Program-made: the position numbers and the translations under genes
Part shown: piece after piece, positions 6,589 to 13,099 of the stretch
Layout: every line of letters begins with the position of its first letter
Numbering within the stretch: position 1 is the stretch's first letter
Notes under the pieces: generated by a model
What the model saw: only the letters and a program-made list of their open reading frames with translations
Told to the model about the DNA's origin: nothing
Database searches by the model: none
NCBI GenBank assembly: GCA_050731755.1
Contig: JBOHPP010000229.1
Location: 1 to 13,175, forward strand
Source of the DNA: JBOHPP01 sp050731755
GTDB taxonomy: Bacteria; Methylomirabilota; Methylomirabilia; Rokubacteriales; CSP1-6
Length of the DNA: 13,175 nucleotides
Direction of reading: 5' to 3'

Positions 6589-8610
6589 GTGCTGGCCGTT
6601 TACGTCGCGGCGGGCAAGCTCGGCCTGGCGCTCGCGATCATTCACAAGAGCGCGAGCCCTGTTTGGCCACCCACCGGCATCGCTCTGGCCGCGTTGCTCG
6701 TCCTCGGCTACCGGATCTGGCCCGCCATCCTGGTAGGCGCCTTCCTGGTGAACGTCACCGAGGAGTCGATCGCCACCTCCCTGGCTATTGCCGTTGGCAA
6801 CACCCTGGAGGGCCTGCTGGCCGCCTTTCTCGTAAACCGCTTCGCCGGCGGCGCCATGGTCTTCGCGCGGGCGCCCGACATCTTGCGCTTCATCGTGCTG
6901 GCGCTCCTCAGCTGCACGGTCAGCGCCACCATCGGCGTGACGAGTCTGGCCCTGGCCGGCTCCGCCGAATGGCCGCGCTACGGCTCGATCTGGCTCACCT
7001 GGTGGCTCGGGGACGCGACGGGCGCCCTCACCGTCGCGCCCGCCCTGATCCTGTGGGGTCAGAACCGCGCCGTGCGGTGGCCGCGGTCGCAGGCCCTGGA
7101 AGGCCTCCTCCTGCTGCTGACCACGATCCTCGTCGGACTTCTGGTTTTCAACAGCGGGCTCCTCTTTCGCGAGGCGATGAACTACCCGGTCGCGTTCGTC
7201 ACCCTCCCGGCCACGATCTGGGCGGCCTACCGCTTCGGTCCCCGCGAGGCGGCCACGCTCATCCTCGTGCTCTCGGGCATCGCGACTTGGGGCACGCTTG
7301 GCGGCGACGGGCCGTTCGCGGTCGGGAGTCAGAACGAATCGCTGCTGCTGCTTCAGGCCTTCCTGGCGACGGTGGCCGGGTCGAGCCTCACGCTGGCCGC
7401 CGTGGTGGCCGAGCGCCGGCGGGTCGAAGAGGAACGGCAGCAGCTCCTGCAGGCCGAGCACCGCGCCCGCGGGGACGCCGAGGAGGCCAACCGGGCCAAG
7501 GACGAGTTCCTGGCCATGCTGTCCCACGAGCTGCGCACGCCCCTCAACGCCATGCTGGGCTGGGCCACCTTGCTCCGCACCGGTCGGCTCGATGCGCCGG
7601 CCCAGGGGCACGCGCTGGAGGTCATCGAGCGTAATGTGAAGCTGCAGACGAAGCTGATCGATGATCTCCTCGACGTGTCGCGGATCGTCGCCGGCAAGCT
7701 GCGCATCGATCGGCATCCGATCGAGCTGGCCCCCGTCGTCGAGAGCGCGGTGGAGGCCGCGCGCCCCACCGCCGCAGCCAAGTCCATCCGGCTCGAGCTG
7801 TCGATGGACTCGGCGACCGGTCGGGTCGCCGGGGATGCGGCCCGGCTGCAGCAGATCGTGTCCAATCTGGTATCGAACGCCGTGAAGTTCACGGACGGCG
7901 GCGGGCGGGTGAGCGTCTGGCTTGGGCGGGTCGGCGCCCACGTTCACATCCGAGTGAGCGACACCGGCAAGGGCATTGCGCCGGAGCTCCTGCCGCGAAT
8001 CTTCGAGCGCTTCCACCAGGCCGAGAGCGCGAGCACGCGATTGCATGGCGGGCTGGGCCTCGGGCTCGCTATCGTCCGCCAACTCGTGGAGCTCCACGGC
8101 GGCCGCGTGGGCGTGGAGAGCCCGGGGGCAGGCAAGGGCGCGACCTTCACCGTGGAGCTGCCGGTGGCGACCGCCGAGAGCTCGAGCCGCGCCAGCGGCG
8201 CTGCCACCCGCGGAGACACCGGCCCCTCGCTGGCGGGACTCCGGGTCCTTGCCGTGGACGACGACGCCGACGCGCGCCACGTCGTCTCCGCCGTGCTCGA
8301 AACGTACGGGGCGGAGGCGACGGTGGTGAGCTCGGCGGCCGAGGCGCTCGACGCGCTCGGGCGCGCGGAATTCGACGTCCTGGTGGCGGACATCGCCATG
8401 CCGGGGCAGGACGGCTATGAGCTCATCGACAGCGTCCGCGCCCGGGAGACGGGCGGACGACGGATCCCCGCCGTGGCGCTCACCGCGTTCGCGCGGCGTG
8501 AGGACGCGGACCGGGCCCTGGCCACCGGCTACGACGCGCATCTGGTGAAGCCGGTGGAACCTCGGCGGCTGGCGGACGCGGTGGCCGCCCTGACCCGACA
8601 GGGCCGATGA
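6589..8610 (+). CDS. MASE1 hybrid sensor histidine kinase with C-terminal receiver
   Basis: About 673 residues counted from the GTG at 6589. Residues 1-285 form a MASE1-type membrane sensor with several hydrophobic helices, opening YVAAGKLGLALAI and then SPVWPPTGIALAALL, a MASE1 hallmark. A short coiled linker rich in Glu/Arg follows (about 285-305). Next come a HisKA domain with the phosphorylated His313 in MLSHELRTPLNAMLG, an HATPase domain with N-box SNLVSNAVKF (about 425-434), DTGKGI (Asp458) and a GLGLGLAI lid, and finally a receiver with acidic pocket VDDDAD (557-559), phosphoacceptor Asp601 in VADIAMPGQDG and Lys654. All catalytic residues are present. No HPt or DNA-binding domain is attached, so the output partner is elsewhere. 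No ribosome site precedes this GTG; a CTG at 6544 overlapping the leuC stop would add 15 residues and complete the first helix. Its TGA overlaps the leuD ATG. Confidence 0.92.
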   Translation: MLAVYVAAGKLGLALAIIHKSASPVWPPTGIALAALLVLGYRIWPAILVGAFLVNVTEESIATSLAIAVGNTLEGLLAAFLVNRFAGGAMVFARAPDILRFIVLALLSCTVSATIGVTSLALAGSAEWPRYGSIWLTWWLGDATGALTVAPALILWGQNRAVRWPRSQALEGLLLLLTTILVGLLVFNSGLLFREAMNYPVAFVTLPATIWAAYRFGPREAATLILVLSGIATWGTLGGDGPFAVGSQNESLLLLQAFLATVAGSSLTLAAVVAERRRVEEERQQLLQAEHRARGDAEEANRAKDEFLAMLSHELRTPLNAMLGWATLLRTGRLDAPAQGHALEVIERNVKLQTKLIDDLLDVSRIVAGKLRIDRHPIELAPVVESAVEAARPTAAAKSIRLELSMDSATGRVAGDAARLQQIVSNLVSNAVKFTDGGGRVSVWLGRVGAHVHIRVSDTGKGIAPELLPRIFERFHQAESASTRLHGGLGLGLAIVRQLVELHGGRVGVESPGAGKGATFTVELPVATAESSSRASGAATRGDTGPSLAGLRVLAVDDDADARHVVSAVLETYGAEATVVSSAAEALDALGRAEFDVLVADIAMPGQDGYELIDSVRARETGGRRIPAVALTAFARREDADRALATGYDAHLVKPVEPRRLADAVAALTRQGR

Positions 8611-9272
8611 CATCGTTCGGCCGGCTCACCGCCGTCGCCGCTCCGATGGACCTGCCCGACGTGGACACCGATCGCATCGTCCCCGCACGCTTCCTGCGCA
8701 AGCCGAAGAGCCCGGAGTACGCGAGGGCCCTCTTCCACGACGTGCGGTTCAACCCCGACGGCTCGGAGAAGCCCGATTTCGTCCTGAACCAGCCGCCTTA
8801 CCGCGACGCCCGCATTCTGGTGTGTGGGGAGAACTTCGGCTGCGGCTCGTCGCGGGAGATGGCGGTGTGGGCGCTCGACGCCTACGGTATCCGCGTGGTG
8901 ATCGCCCCGAGCCTTGGCGACATCTTCCGCCAGAACTGCTACACGAACGGCCTGCTCCCGGTGATCCTGCCGGCCGACGTGATGGCCGGTCTGCGCCAAC
9001 AGCTGTGCGATCGGCCTGGAGCGACCATCACCGTCGATCTCGAGGCGCAGACGGTGGAGGCGCCGGACGGCCGTCACCACCGCTTCGAGATCGATCCCTT
9101 CCGCAAGCAGATGCTGCTGACCGGCCAGGATGCGATCGCGCTGACGCTCGGCTACGAGAGCCGGATCGCCGAGTACGAGGCCGGCCGGCGGTCCCAGAGG
9201 CCCTGGCTGCCGACGCTCGCGAGCCAGGTGTCCAGGCGGCCCGGCACTGGCGCGCCGGCCCCGCCGCCTTGA
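8607..9272 (+). CDS. leuD: 3-isopropylmalate dehydratase small subunit (LeuD type)
   Basis: A 221-residue swivelling-domain partner of LeuC. VDTDRIVPARFL (about 19-30), ENFGCGSSRE (about 75-84), VVIAPSLGDIF and the FEIDPFRKQMLLTGQDAIALTL segment are the expected order for bacterial LeuD. The loop after the FGCGSSRE motif reads MAVWAL where E. coli LeuD has HAPWAL, so the residue following Glu is Met85. The protein also carries about 20 extra Pro/Arg-rich residues after EYEAGRRS. The ATG overlaps the kinase stop as ATGA, a classic coupling signal, so the subunit is probably translated with the kinase from one transcript beginning at or before leuC. Isopropylmalate is the default substrate; the altered loop leaves a related hydroxyacid open. 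Confidence 0.9.
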   Translation: MTSFGRLTAVAAPMDLPDVDTDRIVPARFLRKPKSPEYARALFHDVRFNPDGSEKPDFVLNQPPYRDARILVCGENFGCGSSREMAVWALDAYGIRVVIAPSLGDIFRQNCYTNGLLPVILPADVMAGLRQQLCDRPGATITVDLEAQTVEAPDGRHHRFEIDPFRKQMLLTGQDAIALTLGYESRIAEYEAGRRSQRPWLPTLASQVSRRPGTGAPAPPP

Positions 9273-9281
9273 CAGTCTTCC

Positions 9282-9312
9282 TTGCCGAGCGCGCGCCCCG
9301 TCGCGGTATCAT
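9282..9312 (+). promoter_or_regulatory. Candidate promoter upstream of the enolase-superfamily remnant
   Basis: TATCAT (9307-9312) matches five of six -10 positions; TTGCCG (9282-9287) lies 19 bases upstream as a poor -35. A GGAGAGGAGGG ribosome site (9327-9337) and a GTG (9342) follow at normal distances, so this looks like the preserved front end of a former gene. The spacing is one to two bases longer than ideal. Confidence 0.35.
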
Positions 9313-9341
9313 CCCCGAGGGCGCTCGGAGAGGAGGGCGTC

Positions 9342-9525
9342 GTGAAGATCACCGCGATGGAAGCCCATGGCGTGGCCGCCGCCCCCCAACATCCAGGAAC
9401 ACATGGACTGGTGGCAGGAGCTTTACGACGACCGACTGACGGTAGCCGACGGGCACCTTGTCATTCCCGACCGACCCAGCGTCGGCCTGGGCCTGATCTC
9501 GAAGCCGCTCGACCGGTACCGGGTT
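9342..9525 (+). pseudogene. Internally deleted enolase-superfamily (mandelate racemase/muconate cycloisomerase type) remnant
   Basis: The GTG at 9342, four bases after a strong ribosome site, opens VKITAMEA, the standard first strand of mandelate-racemase/muconate-lactonizing enzymes. After about eight codons that frame becomes meaningless. From about 9385, in a frame shifted by one base, comes NIQEHMDWWQELYDDRLTVA followed by DGHLVIPDRPSVGLGL and a terminal RYRV. That is the usual C-terminus of the same family: an N-I-Q-E strand, then D-G-x-x-x-x-P-D-R-P-x-x-G. Roughly 300 residues holding the Lys, Asp, Glu and His catalytic and metal residues are missing, so no enzyme can be made. The join lies between about 9366 and 9387. 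This reads as a deletion scar or, less likely, a local assembly error. Family matches are from memory of conserved motifs. Confidence 0.7.
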
Positions 9526-9711
9526 CCGTCGCCACTATCGGTGTCAACTCATCGGACACCGTCGGGAGGGCAAGCGTCAACGTCTTATCACCGAGGACGT
9601 GAGTAAGTCTTTCAATGCCGCGAAACCAAGGGAATCCGACGAGGTAGGGGTCTGGCGTGGCTCTTGCTGCCACGCGGCGGGCCCGAATGCCCGAGAACAG
9701 GAGAGCCCGCT
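9526..9711 (+). other. mreB leader region with a perfect 7-bp hairpin
   Basis: This non-coding stretch holds an inverted repeat GCGTGGC (9655-9661) and GCCACGC (9669-9675) around a seven-base loop, 36 bases before the mreB-like start. There is no T-run after it, so a simple intrinsic terminator is not indicated. A purine-rich single-stranded-looking stretch (GCGAAACC at 9620-9627, then GGTAGGGG at 9643-9650) precedes the hairpin. I looked for a class I cyclic-di-GMP riboswitch and could not match its conserved core. AGGAG (9699-9703) is the mreB ribosome site. No convincing -10/-35 pair was found. Confidence 0.35.
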
Positions 9712-10746
9712 ATGCCGTTCCACTTTTTCAGCCGGATGTTCGCTCGGGACCTCGCCATCGATCTCGGCACCGCCAACACCCTCGTCTACGCCCAGGGGGA
9801 GGGGATCGTCCTCGACGAGCCGTCCATCGTGGCGATCAACCAGGGTGACCAAAGCCTGGTGGCTGCCGGCCACGAGGCCAAGGCCATGGTGGGCCGGACA
9901 CCGGGCGGGATCCGGGCCGTCCGGCCGCTGAAGGACGGGGTCATCGCCGACCTCGATGTCGCCCAGAAGATGCTCCAGCACTTCATCGGGCGGACCCTGG
10001 GCCGCGGGGCCAGCCTGCTGCGCCCCCGCATCGTCATCAGCGTGCCCTTCGGGATCACTCAGGTGGAGCGGCGGGCGGTCCGGGACTCGGCCTTGCAGGC
10101 CGGCGCCCGGGAGGTGTTCCTCATCGAGGAGCCGACGGCGGCCGCCATCGGGGCGGGGATGCCGATCCAGGAGCCTGGAGGCAACCTCATCCTGACGATC
10201 GGCGGCGGCACCACGGAAGTCGCCGTGATCTCGATGTCCGGGGTCGTGCACTGCGTCTCACTCCGGACCGCCGGCGACGAGATGGACGAGGCGATCATGC
10301 AGTACGTCCGCAAGCACTATAATTTGCTGATCGGTGAGCGGCAGGCTGAAGTGGTCAAGCTCGCGCTGGGGTCGGCGTGGAAGACGGACCGGCCGTCAAC
10401 GTCGACCGAGGTGAAGGGACGCGACATGATCGATGGCGTGCCCAAGACGGTCACCATCAGCGAGGAGGAAGTGCGCGAGGCGCTCCGCGAGCCCATCGAG
10501 CGCATCGTGGACACCGTCCGCGCGTGCCTGGAGCGGACGCCGCCCGAGCTGGCCGCCGACATCGTGGAAAAGGGCATCGTCGTGTCCGGAGGCGGCGCAC
10601 TGCTGCCCGGGATCGACGAGCTGCTGCGGCGCGAGACCAACCTGCCGGTGGCCATCGCCGACGACCCGCTGACCTGCACCGTCCGCGGCGCGGCGCGGCT
10701 CCTCGACCACCTGACGCTCCTCCGCCGGATCGCCATCTCGGGCTGA
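9712..10746 (+). CDS. mreB: MreB-like bacterial actin, divergent
   Basis: A 344-residue actin-fold protein close to the usual 335-350 of MreB, which forms membrane-bound filaments guiding lateral wall synthesis in rods. The N-terminal MPFHFFSRMF resembles the amphipathic membrane anchor, followed by phosphate-1 motif AIDLGTANT (Asp17), the GRTPG and VRPLKDGVIADLDVA segments, the catalytic-side EEPTAAAIGAG (Glu139/140), and adenosine motif VVSGGGALLPG. Phosphate-2 reads LTIGGGTTEVA, with Thr162 where MreB normally has Asp, and the terminal GTG motif is replaced by RGAARLL. VPSGIT also reads VPFGIT. These changes could weaken ATP hydrolysis. The ATG at 9712 follows AGGAGA by seven bases. No mreC, mreD, pbp2 or rodA flanks it, so it is an orphan copy, possibly a paralogue of a main operon elsewhere. 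Confidence 0.88.
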   Translation: MPFHFFSRMFARDLAIDLGTANTLVYAQGEGIVLDEPSIVAINQGDQSLVAAGHEAKAMVGRTPGGIRAVRPLKDGVIADLDVAQKMLQHFIGRTLGRGASLLRPRIVISVPFGITQVERRAVRDSALQAGAREVFLIEEPTAAAIGAGMPIQEPGGNLILTIGGGTTEVAVISMSGVVHCVSLRTAGDEMDEAIMQYVRKHYNLLIGERQAEVVKLALGSAWKTDRPSTSTEVKGRDMIDGVPKTVTISEEEVREALREPIERIVDTVRACLERTPPELAADIVEKGIVVSGGGALLPGIDELLRRETNLPVAIADDPLTCTVRGAARLLDHLTLLRRIAISG

Positions 10747-10776
10747 GCGTCCGGCCGGCGTCTCCGGCCCCCTCTC

Positions 10777-10818
10777 CGGCCGGCCGACTTGCGCGGAGCG
10801 GCCGGCCGCGGCTACCTT
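10777..10818 (+). promoter_or_regulatory. Palindromic promoter/operator region before the PrpE-like gene
   Basis: Two identical self-palindromes, CGGCCGGCCG at 10777-10786 and 10799-10808, flank a 12-base spacer and can pair as a 10-bp GC hairpin. A promoter-like TTGCGC (10789-10794) lies in the spacer and TACCTT (10813-10818) lies 18 bases downstream, so the second palindrome would sit between -35 and -10. It could be a regulator site, an mreB terminator hairpin without a T-run, or chance GC repetition; a related CCGGCCGGCG lies at 10751-10760. Transcription would begin near 10825. Confidence 0.35.
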
Positions 10819-10861
10819 GTCCTCTCGCAGGCCGACGTCAGCGCTCTGCGGAGGCGGGACC

Positions 10862-12763
10862 ATGACAAGTGCCTACGACGAGGTGTACGCGCGATCCACG
10901 CAGGGCCCGGAAGGGTTCTGGGCCCAGGCGGCCGAGGACATCCACTGGGAACGACGCTGGGATCGGGTTCTCGACGACTCCCGGAAGCCGTTCTACTCGT
11001 GGTTCACGGGTGGGATGCTCAACACCTGCTACAACTGCCTCGATTTCCACGTCGACCGGGGACGGGGCAAGCAGCGGGCCCTCGTCTACGACAGCCCCGT
11101 GACCGGCAACGTCCGCGAGTTCACCTATCAGGAGTTGCGGGACCAGGTGGCGCTGATGGCCGGAGCGCTCAGGCGCCAGGGGATCGGCAAAGGCGACCGG
11201 GTCATCATCTACATGCCCATGGTGCCGGAAGCGGTGATGGCGATGCTGGCCTGTGCCCGCATCGGCGCCATCCACTCTGTGGTCTTTGGCGGCTTCGCCG
11301 CCAACGAGCTGGCCAAGCGCATCGACGACGCCAAGCCCAAGCTCATTCTCGCCGGGTCATGCGGTATCGAGGTCAACCGAATCGTCTCCTACAAGCCGCT
11401 CCTCGACGGCGCCATCGACGGGTCAGCGCACAAGCCGCCGCGGTGCGTGATCCTACAGCGGCCCCAGGAGCGGGCCCCGCTCCAGAAGGGGCGCGACTTC
11501 GACTGGGATGAGTTCATGGCCGGGGCCTCGCCGGCCGAGTGCGTCCCGGTGGCCGCCACCGATCCCCTCTACATCCTCTACACCTCCGGCACCACCGGCA
11601 TCCCCAAGGGCGTCGTGCACGACAACGGCGGCCATGCCGTGGCCCTCAAGTGGTCGATGCAGAACATCTACGGGGTGGGCTCCGGTGAGACCTTCTGGGC
11701 AGCCTCTGACATCGGCTGGGCGGTGGGCCACTCCTACATCGTGTACGCGCCCCTGCTCAAGGGCTGCACCAGCATTCTTTACGAGGGAAAGCCCGTCGGC
11801 ACGCCGGACCCAGGGGCCTTCTGGCGGCTCATCAGCCAGCATGGTGTCAATGTCTTCTTCACGGCGCCCACCTCGTTTCGCGCGATAAAAAAGGAGGATC
11901 CGCAGGGCACCTACATGGGCAAGTACGATCTGTCCCGCTTCCGAACGCTGTTCCTGGCTGGTGAGCGGTGCGATCCCGACACGCTGCTGTGGGCGCGAGA
12001 TAAACTGGGCCTGCCGGTCATCGACCACTGGTGGCAGACCGAGACCGCTTGGCCCATTGGGGCTAACTGCGTCGGCCTGGGCATGCTGCCGGTCAAGCCC
12101 GGCTCGATCACCAAGCCCGTGCCCGGCTACGACGTACGCGTGCTCAGCGAGGACAACACGGAGATGCCAGCGGGCCAGATCGGCTCCATCGCCATCCGCC
12201 TGCCGCTGCCGCCTGGATGTTTGCCGACGCTGTGGAACAACGACGCTGGCTACCAGAAGTCCTATCTCACCAAGCACCCCGGCCACTACCTCACTGCCGA
12301 CGCCGGCTACAAGGATGAGGACGGATACCTCTACATCATGAGCCGTGTGGACGACATCATCAACGTGGCCGGGCATCGACTGTCCACCGGGGCCATGGAG
12401 GAGGTGCTGTCCGCCCATCCCGACATCGCGGAGTGCGCCGTGGTGGGCGTGGCCGACGAGATCAAGGGCGAGATTCCCATGGGCTTCGTCGTCACCAAGG
12501 CCGGCGTCAGCCGCTCTGAGGGCGAGATCGTCAGGGAGCTCATCGAGCGCGTGCGCCAGCAGATCGGGCCGGTCGCCGCCTTCAAGACGGCGCTCGTGGT
12601 CAAGCGCTTGCCGAAGACACGCTCGGGCAAGATCCTGCGCGGCACCATGAAGCGGATCGCCGACGGCCTGGAATACACGACGCCGGCCACCATCGACGAC
12701 CCGGTGATCCTCGTCGAGATCAGCGAGGCGCTCAAGGCCATCGGCTACCCCAAGGGGGCCTGA
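10862..12763 (+). CDS. prpE: Propionyl-CoA/acetyl-CoA synthetase (PrpE/ACSS3-like)
   Basis: A 633-residue AMP-forming short-chain acyl-CoA synthetase, slightly shorter than typical AcsA (about 650) and matching PrpE. It converts propionate or acetate, ATP and CoA to the acyl-CoA, AMP and pyrophosphate in the cytosol. The opening YDEVYARSTQGPEGFW, the LNTCYNCLDFHV segment and the ASCGIEVNR-like GSCGIEVNRIVSYKPLLD are characteristic of the propionate branch rather than AcsA. TSGTTGIPKGVV begins at residue 241, HWWQTETAWPI is the A5 motif, VDDIINVAGHRLSTG the hinge region, and Lys590 in TRSGKILRGT is the catalytic lysine that protein acetyltransferases can block in this family. The ATG at 10862 follows GGAGG by seven bases; upstream in-frame codons have no ribosome site. 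A lipoprotein gene follows two bases after the stop. Confidence 0.92.
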   Translation: MTSAYDEVYARSTQGPEGFWAQAAEDIHWERRWDRVLDDSRKPFYSWFTGGMLNTCYNCLDFHVDRGRGKQRALVYDSPVTGNVREFTYQELRDQVALMAGALRRQGIGKGDRVIIYMPMVPEAVMAMLACARIGAIHSVVFGGFAANELAKRIDDAKPKLILAGSCGIEVNRIVSYKPLLDGAIDGSAHKPPRCVILQRPQERAPLQKGRDFDWDEFMAGASPAECVPVAATDPLYILYTSGTTGIPKGVVHDNGGHAVALKWSMQNIYGVGSGETFWAASDIGWAVGHSYIVYAPLLKGCTSILYEGKPVGTPDPGAFWRLISQHGVNVFFTAPTSFRAIKKEDPQGTYMGKYDLSRFRTLFLAGERCDPDTLLWARDKLGLPVIDHWWQTETAWPIGANCVGLGMLPVKPGSITKPVPGYDVRVLSEDNTEMPAGQIGSIAIRLPLPPGCLPTLWNNDAGYQKSYLTKHPGHYLTADAGYKDEDGYLYIMSRVDDIINVAGHRLSTGAMEEVLSAHPDIAECAVVGVADEIKGEIPMGFVVTKAGVSRSEGEIVRELIERVRQQIGPVAAFKTALVVKRLPKTRSGKILRGTMKRIADGLEYTTPATIDDPVILVEISEALKAIGYPKGA

Positions 12764-12765
12764 CG

Positions 12766-13047
12766 ATGCGCGCGACGATCCTGGCCGGCACACTGGTGCT
12801 GCTCACCGGATGCACGGCGGCGTTCGACGTGACGGGCCGCGAGTGGACGCGGCCGGCAGTGACGAGTCAGCAGGTCACGCTCGACCAGACCGAGTGCGCG
12901 CGCGCCGCCTACGAGGCGGGCCGGACGCCCGATCTCGTGCTGGGCGGGCTGCTGGACGTGGGTCGGCTTGCCATCCAAAACGGCGCGCAGGCCTCCACCT
13001 ACCGCGGCTGCATGACCGACCGGGGCTACCGGCCGACCAGCGCCTAG
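12766..13047 (+). CDS. Small predicted lipoprotein with a two-cysteine mature domain
   Basis: A 93-residue protein with an n-region MRATI, a hydrophobic stretch LAGTLVLL and a lipobox LTGC. Cys16 would be lipidated and become residue 1 of the mature protein, anchored to a membrane on the periplasmic side. The remainder is alanine- and arginine-rich with Cys44 in DQTECARAAY and Cys82 in YRGCMTDRGYRP, a pair that could form a disulfide. The Y-x-x-C-M-x-x-R-G-Y ending is a pattern seen in many small uncharacterised proteobacterial lipoproteins. It starts two bases after the PrpE-like stop, so it is probably co-transcribed; a functional link to acyl-CoA metabolism is not implied. Confidence 0.78.
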   Translation: MRATILAGTLVLLTGCTAAFDVTGREWTRPAVTSQQVTLDQTECARAAYEAGRTPDLVLGGLLDVGRLAIQNGAQASTYRGCMTDRGYRPTSA

Positions 13048-13099
13048 CCCCGGATCATTCCTGGACGCATCCCGCACGAGACGGGCAGGGCCTGGCGCA

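Noticed and set aside
6121..8613. An 830-codon open frame on the minus strand opposite the kinase and leuC
   Set aside because: It has no family motifs and is rich in Arg, Gly and Ala. It is the expected long antisense frame of a high-GC gene with GC-rich third codon positions; the plus strand encodes clear domains.
9269..9274. Perfect TTGACA across the leuD stop
   Set aside because: No -10-like box lies 15-19 bases downstream; the region there is nearly pure G+C. The nearest TATCAT is 32 bases away.
9367..9606. A 79-codon ORF as a separate small gene
   Set aside because: Its middle is plainly the C-terminus of an enolase-superfamily enzyme, its start has no ribosome site, and its last 25 or so codons look non-protein-like; it is treated as part of the pseudogene.
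9601..9711. Possible cyclic-di-GMP class I riboswitch before mreB
   Set aside because: GCGAAACC and GGTAGGGG superficially recall its core, but the conserved order of helices and the closing segment could not be matched by eye. A covariance-model search would decide.
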